From NCBI RefSeq assembly GCF_042677045.1, contig NZ_JBHTIH010000002.1, positions 186,001-250,000 of the forward strand: a stretch of DNA of 64,000 nucleotides, read 5' to 3'. Below the pieces are notes generated by a model, which saw only the letters and a program-made list of their open reading frames with translations, was not told the origin of the DNA and ran no database searches. This document shows, in pieces, positions 20,132 to 29,100 of this stretch (the stretch's first letter is position 1; each line of letters starts with the position of its first letter). The position numbers and the translations under genes are program-made. The stretch comes from Lysobacter_K koreensis. Lineage in GTDB: Bacteria > Pseudomonadota > Gammaproteobacteria > Xanthomonadales > Xanthomonadaceae.

Positions 20132-21900
20132 ACCGCGCGCCGCCGCTGCCCGCCGACCCGCCACCGGCAGTCCCGTCGAGGCCGGCGCGGACGCCGCTGT
20201 ACGTGATGCCGACCGAGCCGGCGCCGCGGTTCAAGGTGGTGCTGGTCGCGCCGCGGCGGTTGCCGGGCTGGCTACTGCGCTTTCTCGAACTGGCAACGGA
20301 ACACCCGTGGCTGGAGCTGGTGGTGCTGCCGATCGCGGGGGAGTCCGAGGTGCCGACTCATCCGACGCCGCTGGACGTGCGCGCGCTGCTGGCCTACGAG
20401 GGCCGCCGCAAGCTCGGAACGGGATTGGCCTTGGTCGAAGCCACGCCGCAGGACGGGATCGCATTCGAGCTGGCGATCCCCCATGACCTGGACACCGCCG
20501 AGATGCGCGCGACCGTCGGCGCATTGCGGCCCGACCTGGTGCTGCTGGTTGGAGCGGCGCACTGGGCCGAAGCACTGGGCGATCGTGCCGAGTGGGGCTG
20601 CTGGGAATTCGGCCGCAACCTCACCGATGCCGTGGAGGCCGCACAGGCCTTGCTGTCCCCGGTCATGCGCGGCGAAGTAGCCACCGCCGTGGAGCTGCAG
20701 CTTCACCACCTCGACCGTCCGCCGACGCCGCTCGCCGCCGGCTGGAGCTCGACCTGCCGTGCCTCGGCCAGCGCCCAGCGCGAGAGGGCCTTCCTGCGGA
20801 TGCCGGGGTTGCTGATGCGCTCGCTGCGGAAGTTGGCTAACGGCGAGTTGCCGGTGCCGTCACAGCGCACCGCCCGCCTGCAGCTGGCGCCCGCGCCGAC
20901 ACGGTGGGGCGCTGGCGTCCTGACTTTCGCCAGGACCCTGGCGTTTCGCCTGGCCACGCGTCGGCGCGCCAGGTCCAACGACGAGGCCTGGCACATCCTC
21001 CTGCGCCAAGGTGCCGCCCCGATCGACCCGGATGCGCCCGACATCCGGCAGTCCACCTTCCTGTCGGCCCCGGGCAACCGGTTCTGGGCCGATCCGTGCC
21101 TGACCGTCCACGCCGGACGCCGACTTCTGTTCGTCGAGCAATGGGCTGAAGGCGACACCAAGGGCGTTATCGCCTGCGTGGAGCTGGCTGAAACTCAAGC
21201 GCGTCCTTTGGGGGTGGTGCTGGAGCACCCGTTCCACCTGTCCTACCCGCAGGTGTTCCGCTGGGAGGACCAGTGGTACCTGACCGTGGAATCGGGGCAG
21301 GACAAATGCGTGCGCCTGTACCGGGCCGAGGCTTTTCCGCTGCGCTGGCAGCACGTCACCAACCTGGTCAGCGGCTGGGGCTTCGTCGATCCGACCCTGC
21401 ACTACCACGACCACCGCTGGTACCTGTTCGCGAATGTCGGCGAGAGCGGCGGCAGCAGTTGCGACGAGTTGTTCCTGTTCGTGGCCGAGAGGCTGGAAGG
21501 GCCCTACCGCCCGCATCCGGCCAACCCGGTGGTGAACGACGTCCGTCGCGCGCGCCCCGCAGGGCGTCTGTTCCAGCGCGATGGGCGCCTGGTGAGGCCG
21601 GCCCAGGACTGCGCGCCGCGCTACGGAGCCGCGGTCGTGTTCAACGAGGTGCTGGAGCTGAGTCCTACCCACTACCGCGAGCGTCCGCTGGGGCGGCTGG
21701 ATACGCGCTGGACGTCCGGTCTGGACGGTTGCCATACCTACAACGAAGCGGCCGGGGTCGAAGTACTGGATGCGCGCGGCACGCCGCCGCGGAATTGCGA
21801 CCGGCTACCGGCCGTGGAAACCACGGGGGTGGACGAAGCCACGGGCAGCGACGCTGTCGGTGCTTACCGGAAGGTGCTGCCGGTGCTTGCGAAGACCTGA
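20128..21900 (+). CDS. Glucosamine inositolphosphorylceramide transferase-family-like protein
   Basis: A 590-residue protein in two parts. Residues 1-200 start with FKVVLVAPRRLPGWLLRFLE and resemble the nucleotide-fold half of formyltransferase-like proteins. The second half (from about residue 310) carries FWADPCLTVHAGRRLLFVEQW, a KG(V/I)IACVEL strand, SYPQVFRWEDQWYL, and GWGFVDPTLHYHDHRWYLF. This is the five-bladed propeller pattern of the GINT1 N-terminal domain seen in plant GlcN-inositolphosphorylceramide transferases and in many bacterial polysaccharide loci. The bacterial function is not established; a sugar- or acyl-modifying role is plausible. ATG 20128 overlaps the hydrolase stop (ATGA), so this is the last gene of the NRPS/PKS operon. 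It could couple the peptide product to a glycan, but no catalytic motif supports that directly. Confidence 0.7.
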   Translation: MNRAPPLPADPPPAVPSRPARTPLYVMPTEPAPRFKVVLVAPRRLPGWLLRFLELATEHPWLELVVLPIAGESEVPTHPTPLDVRALLAYEGRRKLGTGLALVEATPQDGIAFELAIPHDLDTAEMRATVGALRPDLVLLVGAAHWAEALGDRAEWGCWEFGRNLTDAVEAAQALLSPVMRGEVATAVELQLHHLDRPPTPLAAGWSSTCRASASAQRERAFLRMPGLLMRSLRKLANGELPVPSQRTARLQLAPAPTRWGAGVLTFARTLAFRLATRRRARSNDEAWHILLRQGAAPIDPDAPDIRQSTFLSAPGNRFWADPCLTVHAGRRLLFVEQWAEGDTKGVIACVELAETQARPLGVVLEHPFHLSYPQVFRWEDQWYLTVESGQDKCVRLYRAEAFPLRWQHVTNLVSGWGFVDPTLHYHDHRWYLFANVGESGGSSCDELFLFVAERLEGPYRPHPANPVVNDVRRARPAGRLFQRDGRLVRPAQDCAPRYGAAVVFNEVLELSPTHYRERPLGRLDTRWTSGLDGCHTYNEAAGVEVLDARGTPPRNCDRLPAVETTGVDEATGSDAVGAYRKVLPVLAKT

Positions 21901-21949
21901 GCCGCGGCACCCCGCTCCACCCCATCCGCGGCGCGCATCGGCCACGCTG

Positions 21950-21985
21950 AAAACAAAAAAGTCGGGCGAGTTTCCTCGCCCGACT
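21950..21985 (-). terminator. Rho-independent terminator of the beta-helix gene
   Basis: An 11-bp perfect GC-rich stem (21960-21970 with 21975-21985) encloses a TTTC loop. Read on the minus strand it is followed by a T-run broken by one G (complement of 21950-21959). It lies about 80 bp past the beta-helix gene stop. On the plus strand there is no following T-run, so it may stop the NRPS operon only weakly. Confidence 0.85.
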
Positions 21986-22064
21986 CGGTGATGTACCTGC
22001 TGCGACTCGCGGATCGCCGGACCCGCGCCTTGGCGGTGGTCCGGCGCCGCTGGTCGTTAGCGGC

Positions 22065-24677
22065 TTACGGCTGGGTCACGCCAAAGGTGCTGCGGGCGGT
22101 GACGGTCTTGCTGTTGCTGGTGACGGTGGCGTCCAGCGTGTAGTTGCCGATCGAGCTGGGACCGGTGCCCGACACGAACGACTGGCGGGCGTAACCGTCG
22201 CTGCCGGTGGTGGCGTCGAGGGTGATCTTGATGCCGTTGGGCTTGGTCGCGACGAACCGCACCGAGGCACCGCTGACCGGCTGGCCGTTAAACAGCACGC
22301 GGGCGTTCATCGCCACCGTCTGACCACCGACGTAGCTGGCCTTGTCGGTGCCGACCGTTTCGGTCAGGCCGGTTGGCGCGGGCGGCGGGGTGGTGCCGGC
22401 CTTGCTGACGCTGAAGGTGCTGTTGGCGGTGACGGTCTTGCCAGCGCTGGTCGCCAGGGCAGCCAGCGCGTAGTTACCGATCGAGCTGGGGCCGGTGCCG
22501 GTGACGTAGGACTTGCGGGCAAAGCCATCGGCGCCGGTGGTGACGGTCATGTTGACCTTGGTGCCCGAGGGCTTGGTCACGGTGAACTTGACCGTGGCAC
22601 CGCTGACCGGCTGGCCGTTGTTGAGCACGCGGGCGCTCATATAAACGGTCTGGCCCGCGATGTAGGCGGTCTTGTCGGTGCCGATCGTCTCGGTCAGGCC
22701 GGTGGGCGGAACGGGCTCCGAGTTCACGTCCTTGACCGTGTAGGTCGCCGACGCGTTGCCGGTGTGGGCACCGCCGATCGCGCTGCTCACGCCAGTGCCG
22801 ATGCCGTAACCGCCGGCGGCGCTGCCGCTGGCCGACGTCACGCTGAGCGTGGCATTGGCGCTGGCACCCGGGGCCAAGCTGAGGCTGGTGGCGCTGAGCG
22901 TGCCGGTCCAGCCGGCCGGAACGGTGCGGGCCAGGCTGAAGCTGGTGGCCGCGCAGTTGCTGCTGTCCTTGTTGGTCAGGCTCATGGTGTAGCTGACCGT
23001 GGTGCCGGCGGCCACCGCGGCGGTCGGGCCGCTGAGGCTGACGGTCGGCGCGGCGCGGGTGCAGGTCGGGGCCGGCGGCGGGGTCGTGCCACCGGTCTGG
23101 ACTTCATAGGCGCCGATGTCGGCGGCGCCGCCGACCGGACGGGCCTGCAGCAGGAAATCGGTGGTCACGCCGCTGAGCAGCGGGGCCTTGTCGATCACCG
23201 GGCTGCCGGCCTGCGGGGTGCCATCGAAGTTCGCCAGGGTGATGTTCTTCAGCTTCGGGTCCTGGCCGCAGATGCTGCCGGCTGGGCACTGGTTGTTCTT
23301 GACGTTCCACACCAGGTTGCCCGAGAAGCTCACCGTGCTCGCATCGTTGTAGGCGTAATGCGCGGCGGTCTTGTCGTCCGGCCAGCCCGACTGCGCGGCC
23401 AGGAAGTCGGTCTGGCCGATCAGCGCGTTGTTCTGGATGTAGACCTTGCCCGAGGCCACGCCTTCGCGGGTCAGGATCAGGTTGTCGCCCTCACCGGTGA
23501 TGGTGTTGTGGCGGATGTTGATGACGGTGTTGGCCGACGGGGTCAGCGAGATGGTGTTGCCCGAGGCGCGGCACACTTCGCCGTTCTTGAGGATGCCATT
23601 CCAGTAGCCGCACGAGCTGACCAGCACCGAGTTCTCGATGGTGGTGTTGCCCAGGCTCTTGATCTGGTTGCCGGCGTTGGCGATCGAGTACACGCGGCGG
23701 AAAATCACCGAGGTGCTCGGCGCGCCGTCCATGTACAGGAAGTCCAGGCCGTCGGAGGCGTTGTGGTGGATGAACGCGTCCTCGACCAGCCACTGGCCGC
23801 CGGTGGTGTTCAGGCCGATGCCGTCGCCGTAGCCGCCGGAGACCTGGCCCCAGCAGTTGACCGCCGCGCCCGTGCTCGGGTTCTCGCCGCAGCCGTTCCA
23901 GGCCACTTCAATGTCGCGCAGGATCATCTGGCCGGAGTTGGAGCCGTTGTCGCCGACGTTGCTGTCCCAACCGGCCCAGCCGTTGGCGTTGATCTTGGTG
24001 CGTTCGATGGTCCAGTTGCTGAGCTTGCCGGCGTTCAGGCCGGTGTGGGCCATGCCGTGGATGTTGACGTCATGAATCCAGACGTTGCTGGAACCATAGG
24101 CGTAGATGCCGTAGCCGGCCCAGGTGCCGCCGGTGCCGCAGGCGGCGCTGGCGACGTTGTGGCGCGTGACGCAGGCGTTCTTGTCGGTGATCTCGAGATG
24201 GCCGACTTCGACGTTGGAGCTGGTGTTGAGGTTGAGGACGATCGAGTTGCCCTCGCTGCCCCACAGCTTCGGCGGCGCCGAGGCGTTGCCCAGGATGCGG
24301 GTCTTGGCGGTGGAGCTCGGGCCGCTCGGGATCTGGCCGAGCCAGCAGCCGGTGCGGTCGCCGCTGGTGCAGGTCGAGCCGGGCGCGCCGTAGCCGATCA
24401 TGTACTCGCCGGCGCCGATCATCAGGGTGTCGCCACCGGCGATGCGCGCGGTGCCGGTGCTCGGCAGGGCGTAGGACGGGTGCTTCCAGGCGCAATTCTG
24501 GGCGGTGCCGCTGCCCGGGTACGCGGTGTCCGCGCGGCCGTTGCACTGGTTGGCATCACCGCCGTCGGTGCGCACGAAGAAGGTGGCGGCCTGGGCCGAA
24601 CCGATGGCGCCCAGGCCAAGGGTGGCAGTCAGCAGGACCGAGGTAAGGGGGTTGATGCGAAAGGTGCGAGTGAACAA
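22065..24677 (-). CDS. Secreted right-handed beta-helix protein with NEW3-like and tandem Ig-like tail domains
   Basis: An 870-residue secreted protein. TTG 24677 is chosen because GGAG stands 6 bases before it and the frame then gives a clean signal peptide ending SAQA, followed by ATFFVRTDGGDANQC. Residues about 30-520 form a parallel beta-helix with many Asn-rich turns (HNASDGLDFLY, NAGNQIKSLGN, IRHNTITGEGDN) and several paired Cys. A NEW3-like beta-sandwich follows (VPAGWTGTLSATSLSLAPGA), then two tandem Ig-like repeats. Beta-helix proteins in EPS loci are often lyases, epimerases or polymer-binding proteins; no catalytic set is evident here. A paralogue lacking the tail is encoded at 29097-30776. 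It is transcribed toward the NRPS operon and away from the flippase gene, alone, with its own terminator. Confidence 0.85.
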   Translation of the reverse strand: MFTRTFRINPLTSVLLTATLGLGAIGSAQAATFFVRTDGGDANQCNGRADTAYPGSGTAQNCAWKHPSYALPSTGTARIAGGDTLMIGAGEYMIGYGAPGSTCTSGDRTGCWLGQIPSGPSSTAKTRILGNASAPPKLWGSEGNSIVLNLNTSSNVEVGHLEITDKNACVTRHNVASAACGTGGTWAGYGIYAYGSSNVWIHDVNIHGMAHTGLNAGKLSNWTIERTKINANGWAGWDSNVGDNGSNSGQMILRDIEVAWNGCGENPSTGAAVNCWGQVSGGYGDGIGLNTTGGQWLVEDAFIHHNASDGLDFLYMDGAPSTSVIFRRVYSIANAGNQIKSLGNTTIENSVLVSSCGYWNGILKNGEVCRASGNTISLTPSANTVINIRHNTITGEGDNLILTREGVASGKVYIQNNALIGQTDFLAAQSGWPDDKTAAHYAYNDASTVSFSGNLVWNVKNNQCPAGSICGQDPKLKNITLANFDGTPQAGSPVIDKAPLLSGVTTDFLLQARPVGGAADIGAYEVQTGGTTPPPAPTCTRAAPTVSLSGPTAAVAAGTTVSYTMSLTNKDSSNCAATSFSLARTVPAGWTGTLSATSLSLAPGASANATLSVTSASGSAAGGYGIGTGVSSAIGGAHTGNASATYTVKDVNSEPVPPTGLTETIGTDKTAYIAGQTVYMSARVLNNGQPVSGATVKFTVTKPSGTKVNMTVTTGADGFARKSYVTGTGPSSIGNYALAALATSAGKTVTANSTFSVSKAGTTPPPAPTGLTETVGTDKASYVGGQTVAMNARVLFNGQPVSGASVRFVATKPNGIKITLDATTGSDGYARQSFVSGTGPSSIGNYTLDATVTSNSKTVTARSTFGVTQP
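22078..22705 (-). repeat. Two tandem Ig-like repeat units in the beta-helix protein, 330-bp period
   Basis: Copies at about 22078-22375 and 22408-22705 are in phase, 330 bp apart, with long identical stretches such as CGGTCAGGCC at 22361 and 22691. The protein units share PTGLTET(V/I)GTDK, NGQPVSGA and TGTGPSSIGNY-type segments and are joined by Pro-rich spacers. The likeness suggests a fairly recent internal duplication of an invasin/MG2-like domain. Confidence 0.85.
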
Positions 24678-25281
24678 ATCAGACTCCAACTGCCGCTCGG
24701 CGGCAAGACCAGAAAAGGGGGGAAGAACCGTGGGGGGCCCTCCTTGTGCCGGAGCGAACTTTAGGCAGCGGGGTCCTGGGGTTCTGTGGGTCGGGTCACG
24801 CATTCCCCGGCGCCCCGGCGACCTGCGTCACACTTCACCGGCCCTTCACGTGACAGTTCAGCCCGCAGTTGGACTTCACGCGTCGACAACTGCCGTGCAA
24901 GGGCCTAGGGCGTTTGCGTAAGTGCCGTGCAAGTGCCGCTGGACCGCGCGAGGAGCGGGTTGCGCGGCTAGCGAGCGGTGCGGCCGCTGGCCTCTGGCGA
25001 TCCCATGTCGCGTTGGTATTGAGTGGATTTCCGGAACCATCCACAGGCGAACACGGCCCTGGGAGCGGTAGCCACGGGGGCGTTGCTCATTTGCGCAATG
25101 GATGGATCGACAATGAAAACGGCGGGCAACCCATGACTTCCTGGTGCCGCCGAGCCGACTGCTTCCGTCCCGCTGGCGCGCACTGGGGCCTGAGCGGGTC
25201 CCGTGCGCGGACCGGTGCCCACCTGCCGCGCCGGCGGTATTCGCGCGGATCGCGGCGCCGGCTGGCGATGGCGCCGCTGCG
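24678..25281. other. 604-bp gene-free region between divergent EPS genes
   Basis: This region separates the beta-helix gene from the flippase gene and must hold promoters both ways. On the minus strand a TAAAGT box near 24762 could be a -10 element. The decamer GCCGTGCAAG occurs twice near 24892 and 24921, about 29 bp apart, and could bind a regulator. An Arg-rich frame of 50 codons ending at 25285 overlaps the flippase start but has no protein-like character. I find no RNA gene, and no c-di-GMP riboswitch core. Confidence 0.4.
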
Positions 25282-26805
25282 ATGAACACCTCCACCGATA
25301 CCACCTTGGCGGAAGAGCCCCCGGCCGCCGCCACGCCTCCCCGCAGCTCGGGCATCAGCAAGCATTACCTGCGTTACTCCGGTGCCACCGTGGTGATGAT
25401 GGCCACCGGGCTGGTCTCGTTCCCGATCCTTACCCGGCTGCTGGACAACACCGAATACGGGATCCTCGGCTACTACGAGACCTGGGTGCTGATGATCTTC
25501 GCGGTCATCAAGCTGGGGGGGCAGCACGCGGTCCTGCGCTTCTATCCGTTCGGCGGCGACGCCGCGCGGCTTACCCACTTCGCGACCAACCTGGTATTCC
25601 TGCCTCTTACGGTGTCGGCGGTGCTGTGGACGGTGGGGATCGCGGTGTTCGCGGGGGTGAGCTGGTGGCGGGGGATAGCGCACTCGCCGGTGCTGTGGTG
25701 CGCGCTGCTGGCGATCCCGCTGATGGTGTTCATCAGCCAGGTGCAGATGACCTTGCGCGCCAGCGAGCGTTCCGGCCTGCTGACCACGACCAAGGTCACC
25801 GCGCGCTGGGTGGAGTTGGCGCTGGTGCTCACCGCGGTGGTGCTGATCCAGCGCAGCGCCCTGGCGGTCTATGCCGGCCGGGTCATCACCATGCTGCTGC
25901 TGGTGGGCTTTTACCTGCACTGGGTGCGACGCCACCTACAGTTCTCGCGGCAATCGCTGGACCCGGGCGCCTACCGCGAATCGCTGATCTACGGATTGCC
26001 GCTGGTGGCCAACGAGATCGTCGGGGCGGCGCTGGCCTCGATCGATCGCCTGATGCTCAAGCACATGCTGGACGACTACGCCGCGGTCGGCATCTACACT
26101 ATCGGCTATGCGCTGGCGATGCAACTGGGCGTGCTGGTGAACGGGCCGTTCTGGGACGCCTTCACCCCGGCGTTGAACCGGGCCTACACCGAGCACGGCG
26201 AGGCGCGCGTGCGCGAGATGAAGGCGCGCGTGCTGTTGCCGGCGACGTACGCCTGCGTCGGCGTCGCGGTGGGCATCTGGATTGCCGGCAGCGACGTTTT
26301 GCAGATGCTCAGCGGCTCGGCGAAGGCGGCCTCGGGCGAAGTATTCGCCTGGGTTGGCACGATGTACGCGGTGATGCTGCTGCTCGACCTCAGCGGCTAC
26401 GGCCTGCTGCTGCGCAAGCGCACCGGCATGGTGCTGCTGCTCACCGTGCTGGCGCTGTCGATCAACGTGGCGTTGAACCTGGTGTGGATACCGCGGTTCG
26501 GCTACATGGGCGCGGTGTACTCCACGGTGCTCGCCTATCTGGTGTTCGGCATCAGTCGCTGCCTGGTCTGCCCGCCGGGCATGCTGCAATTGCCCGATCG
26601 CCGGACGCTGCTGGTCTCGCTGGGCGCCGCGGCGTTGTTCCTGCTGATGGTCGATGTCTGCGGCATGGCCGAGATTCAATCGCACCTGACCCGCGCGGCG
26701 CTGGCTGGCGTGCTCTGGCTGGCGTGTTACCTGTTGCCGGTGCTGGCGCTGGACGCGCGGCTGCGCGGTCTCATCCTCGAGCGCTGGCCACGGGCGCGTG
26801 GCTGA
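25282..26805 (+). CDS. Wzx-type polysaccharide flippase (oligosaccharide translocase)
   Basis: A 507-residue integral membrane protein with 12-14 predicted helices and the architecture of MATE/MVF-superfamily Wzx flippases: YSGATVVMMATGLVSFPILTR at the first helix, YGLPLVANEIVGAALASIDRLML in the middle, and polar loops rich in Arg. It should turn lipid-linked repeat units to the periplasmic face for polymerisation. ATG 25282 (MNTSTD) is chosen; an in-frame extension to 25144 reads as Pro/Arg-rich noise. A cytosolic tail of about 35 residues precedes helix 1. It is followed after 36 bp by the DUF218 gene on the same strand. The polymerase/ligase, glycosyltransferases and export proteins are on the opposite strand, so one EPS pathway is split between two transcripts. 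Confidence 0.88.
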   Translation: MNTSTDTTLAEEPPAAATPPRSSGISKHYLRYSGATVVMMATGLVSFPILTRLLDNTEYGILGYYETWVLMIFAVIKLGGQHAVLRFYPFGGDAARLTHFATNLVFLPLTVSAVLWTVGIAVFAGVSWWRGIAHSPVLWCALLAIPLMVFISQVQMTLRASERSGLLTTTKVTARWVELALVLTAVVLIQRSALAVYAGRVITMLLLVGFYLHWVRRHLQFSRQSLDPGAYRESLIYGLPLVANEIVGAALASIDRLMLKHMLDDYAAVGIYTIGYALAMQLGVLVNGPFWDAFTPALNRAYTEHGEARVREMKARVLLPATYACVGVAVGIWIAGSDVLQMLSGSAKAASGEVFAWVGTMYAVMLLLDLSGYGLLLRKRTGMVLLLTVLALSINVALNLVWIPRFGYMGAVYSTVLAYLVFGISRCLVCPPGMLQLPDRRTLLVSLGAAALFLLMVDVCGMAEIQSHLTRAALAGVLWLACYLLPVLALDARLRGLILERWPRARG

Positions 26806-26841
26806 CGGCGCGCCCAGGCCCGTACGCCGGGAGGCGCGCGA

Positions 26842-27618
26842 ATGCTGTCGCCGCTGAGTTGGTTGCTGGTGGCATTGCTCGCGGTCTGTCTCGGATCGTG
26901 GCTGCACGAACGCGGTCGCTGGCTGAGGCCCGCGGGTGCCGTCATCGCCTGCGTCGCCGTCGTGGCGATGACGCCGTGGGTGGCCAACGCACTGGTCGGA
27001 TGGCTGGAAGCTCCGGGCTCGATGCCGCGTTCGTGCCAGTCCTCGCCGCCGCAGGTCGCCGTGGTGCTGGCCGGCGGCGTCGACGCCGAACCCAGCGGTC
27101 CGACGGACTTTTCGGCGCTGTCGATCACCAGCCGCCGGCGGATCGAGCGCGCGGTCGCGTGGTGGCGCGACCAACCCGGGCGCTCGCTGGTCGTATCCGG
27201 CGGGCCGCAGTTGGCCGCGGGCGTTCCGGCCTCGGCGCTCATGCTCGTGTACGCAAGGCGCCTGGGCGTGCGCGACGACGCGTTGCGCGCCGAGCAGGTC
27301 TCCACCTCGACCTGGGAGAACGCGCGTGGCCTGGCAGCGCTGTCGCCGCCGATTCCCCGCCGGGTGGTGCTGGTGACGTCGGCGATGCACATGCCGCGCG
27401 CGCGCTACGCGATGACGCGCGCCGGCTTCGAGGCCTGCCCCTTGCCGGCCGATTCGCGGCTGGTCCCGTTCGGGTTGCCGGGCTACCTGATCCCCGGCAG
27501 CAGCGCGCTGGTCAAGACCGAAGCGGCCCTGCACGAACTGGTCGGCCTGGTCTATTACCGTTGGCTGGACAGGCGTTGGCGCCGCGAAGAAACCGCGCGC
27601 GCTGCAGCTGGACCGTGA
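26842..27618 (+). CDS. YdcF/ElyC-type DUF218 membrane protein
   Basis: The 258-residue product has two N-terminal membrane helices and then a DUF218 domain: VAVVLAGGVDAEPSG, RRIERAVAWWRDQPGRSLVVSGG, TSTWENARG and VVLVTSAMHMPRARYAM. DUF218 proteins such as SanA and ElyC act at the envelope and have been linked to undecaprenyl-phosphate use and cell-wall integrity in E. coli. Here the gene directly follows the flippase, which would fit a role in lipid-carrier handling during EPS synthesis; that is inference. ATG 26842 is preceded by GGGAGG at 26829-26834. The Asn of the TWENA motif and the Gly-rich first loop are both kept. Confidence 0.85.
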   Translation: MLSPLSWLLVALLAVCLGSWLHERGRWLRPAGAVIACVAVVAMTPWVANALVGWLEAPGSMPRSCQSSPPQVAVVLAGGVDAEPSGPTDFSALSITSRRRIERAVAWWRDQPGRSLVVSGGPQLAAGVPASALMLVYARRLGVRDDALRAEQVSTSTWENARGLAALSPPIPRRVVLVTSAMHMPRARYAMTRAGFEACPLPADSRLVPFGLPGYLIPGSSALVKTEAALHELVGLVYYRWLDRRWRREETARAAAGP

Positions 27619-27690
27619 TCGGTGGGGGCAGGTTGCAGCCGCGGTCCCGGCCGCGGGTGTGCGCTCGGGCCTGCCGGTCCTGACGCCCCG

Positions 27691-29100
27691 TTACAGCAGC
27701 GACGTGCCGGTCATGTACCCGGGCGGCGTCACCCCGAACGCCGCCAGCATCGTGGGCGCCACGTCGCGCAGCGGCACCTTGTCCGGGTGTTCGCGGTGCG
27801 GCCGCGCCGGGTCGCGGATCCACAGAATCCCGTCGGGGTGGTGCATCCCGCTCTTGAGTCCCTCGACCTGATAGAACAACTCGAAGAACGGCCGTGGCTC
27901 GCCGCCTGGCCGCGCCAGCGGCACGTCGCGATCCAGCTGGCGGAATACCGAGCAGCCGGCAAACACCGACGCACCGTCGTGCTTGACCTCCATCGCCGGC
28001 TGCCCTTCGAGCCGCAGGCCACGCAGCGCGGTGGCCGCTGCGAGCGCCGCTGGCTCGGAGTCGAAATGCACGTGGAACTGCTCCGACATCACCGGTTCCA
28101 CCCGGTACGGCCGCGGCACGCCCGCGTACTCGAGCACGCGCTCGAACTCGCGCGGCCGGTAGAACGTCTTGCCGCCGCTGTCCTCGTAGCGCAGACACGG
28201 TTGCTGGCTGAGCGCAGACATCATCACCACGGTGACGTCGGGACCGGCCATCTCGAGCGTCTGGCCGACGATCTGGTCCATCATCTGGTAGCCGTAGCGG
28301 ATCGCGTGCTGGTACTCGCGTTGCTCGTCGTCGCCGGGCTTGAGCTTGAACGGCGCCGGGTCCATGTTGCGCCAGTGCATGTGCTGCAGGTGCGCGGTGC
28401 TGTTGACGAAGAACGTGGAGAAGTCCGGGCGCTCCTTCTGGTAGTACCAGCGGAACACGTCGAACTGCAGCCGGTCGAGGATCGTCGCGCGCCGCCACTT
28501 GCCCTTGCGCGTGAGCCGTTCGCCGCCGAGCTGGCGGGCGATCGCCGAGGCGGTCTTCAGCGACAGGCCGTGCGCGGCCATGAACGACACGAACCGCAGG
28601 TAGTCGCTGTGCGACAGCGGCACGCGGGTGTTGGTGTACTCCTGCACGTTGCGCTGCACGAACGGGAAGTACGCGTCGAACAGATCGCCCGGGAACGGGT
28701 CGGTGCCCGCGGCCCAGGGATCGGGTAGCACCGCGCCGTTGATCGGGCGGTCGTAGCGCAGGTTCATGCTGCCGCACACCCATACCTTGAGGCCGTGGTC
28801 GGAGAGCAAGTCCCAGACCTGCTTGGTCTTGAGCTTGTGGCCGTCGCCCAGGTGGTAGACGCCGTGATCCCGGTACGACTGCCCCGAGTGGGCGGTGACC
28901 CACTGGATCCACGGCTCCAGGTTCGGCGCGGCTTCCTCGGCGTCGGTCACGTAGGCCTGGGCGTCGCCGTGCAGCCGGCTGAAGTTCGGCAGCACGCCCT
29001 GCGCCATGAACTCGCGCATCAGCGTCGGGCTGAGTTCATTGAACTCCAGGACGATCACGCGCGGCCGGGTCGACACGGCGGGGGCGGCGACAGCGTTCAT
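27691..29100 (-). CDS. Alkaline-phosphatase-fold protein with altered metal site
   Basis: A 469-residue protein of the type I phosphodiesterase/nucleotide pyrophosphatase (AlkP) fold. The first metal segment reads VIVLEFNELSPTLMREF where active enzymes have an Asp-Gly pair. The middle one reads FFVNSTAHLQHMHWR where TDHxxHxxWR is usual. The third reads MMSALSQQP where an SDHG-like segment is expected. Family relatives in polysaccharide loci share this altered pattern, so it may mark a distinct EPS-linked subfamily rather than decay. No signal peptide is seen. It ends the long minus-strand EPS operon, and its ATG overlaps the beta-helix stop by ATGA. It might transfer or remove a phosphorylated substituent, or serve only as a binding protein. 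Confidence 0.75.
   Translation of the reverse strand: MNAVAAPAVSTRPRVIVLEFNELSPTLMREFMAQGVLPNFSRLHGDAQAYVTDAEEAAPNLEPWIQWVTAHSGQSYRDHGVYHLGDGHKLKTKQVWDLLSDHGLKVWVCGSMNLRYDRPINGAVLPDPWAAGTDPFPGDLFDAYFPFVQRNVQEYTNTRVPLSHSDYLRFVSFMAAHGLSLKTASAIARQLGGERLTRKGKWRRATILDRLQFDVFRWYYQKERPDFSTFFVNSTAHLQHMHWRNMDPAPFKLKPGDDEQREYQHAIRYGYQMMDQIVGQTLEMAGPDVTVVMMSALSQQPCLRYEDSGGKTFYRPREFERVLEYAGVPRPYRVEPVMSEQFHVHFDSEPAALAAATALRGLRLEGQPAMEVKHDGASVFAGCSVFRQLDRDVPLARPGGEPRPFFELFYQVEGLKSGMHHPDGILWIRDPARPHREHPDKVPLRDVAPTMLAAFGVTPPGYMTGTSLL

Noticed and set aside
22764..24764. A long plus-strand open frame of 666 codons opposite the beta-helix gene
   Set aside because: It encodes low-complexity Ala/Gly/Asp/Val sequence, an antisense mirror of the real coding strand with its signal peptide and repeats.
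24678..25281. A sigma-54 (-24/-12) promoter for the beta-helix gene, as expected for PEP-CTERM regulons
   Set aside because: A GG-N10-GC spacing can be found, but the TTGC half of the -12 element is missing.
25133..25285. A 50-codon frame overlapping the flippase start by ATGA, as a possible leader peptide
   Set aside because: The translation is Arg-rich without hydrophobic or conserved character and no ribosome site precedes it.
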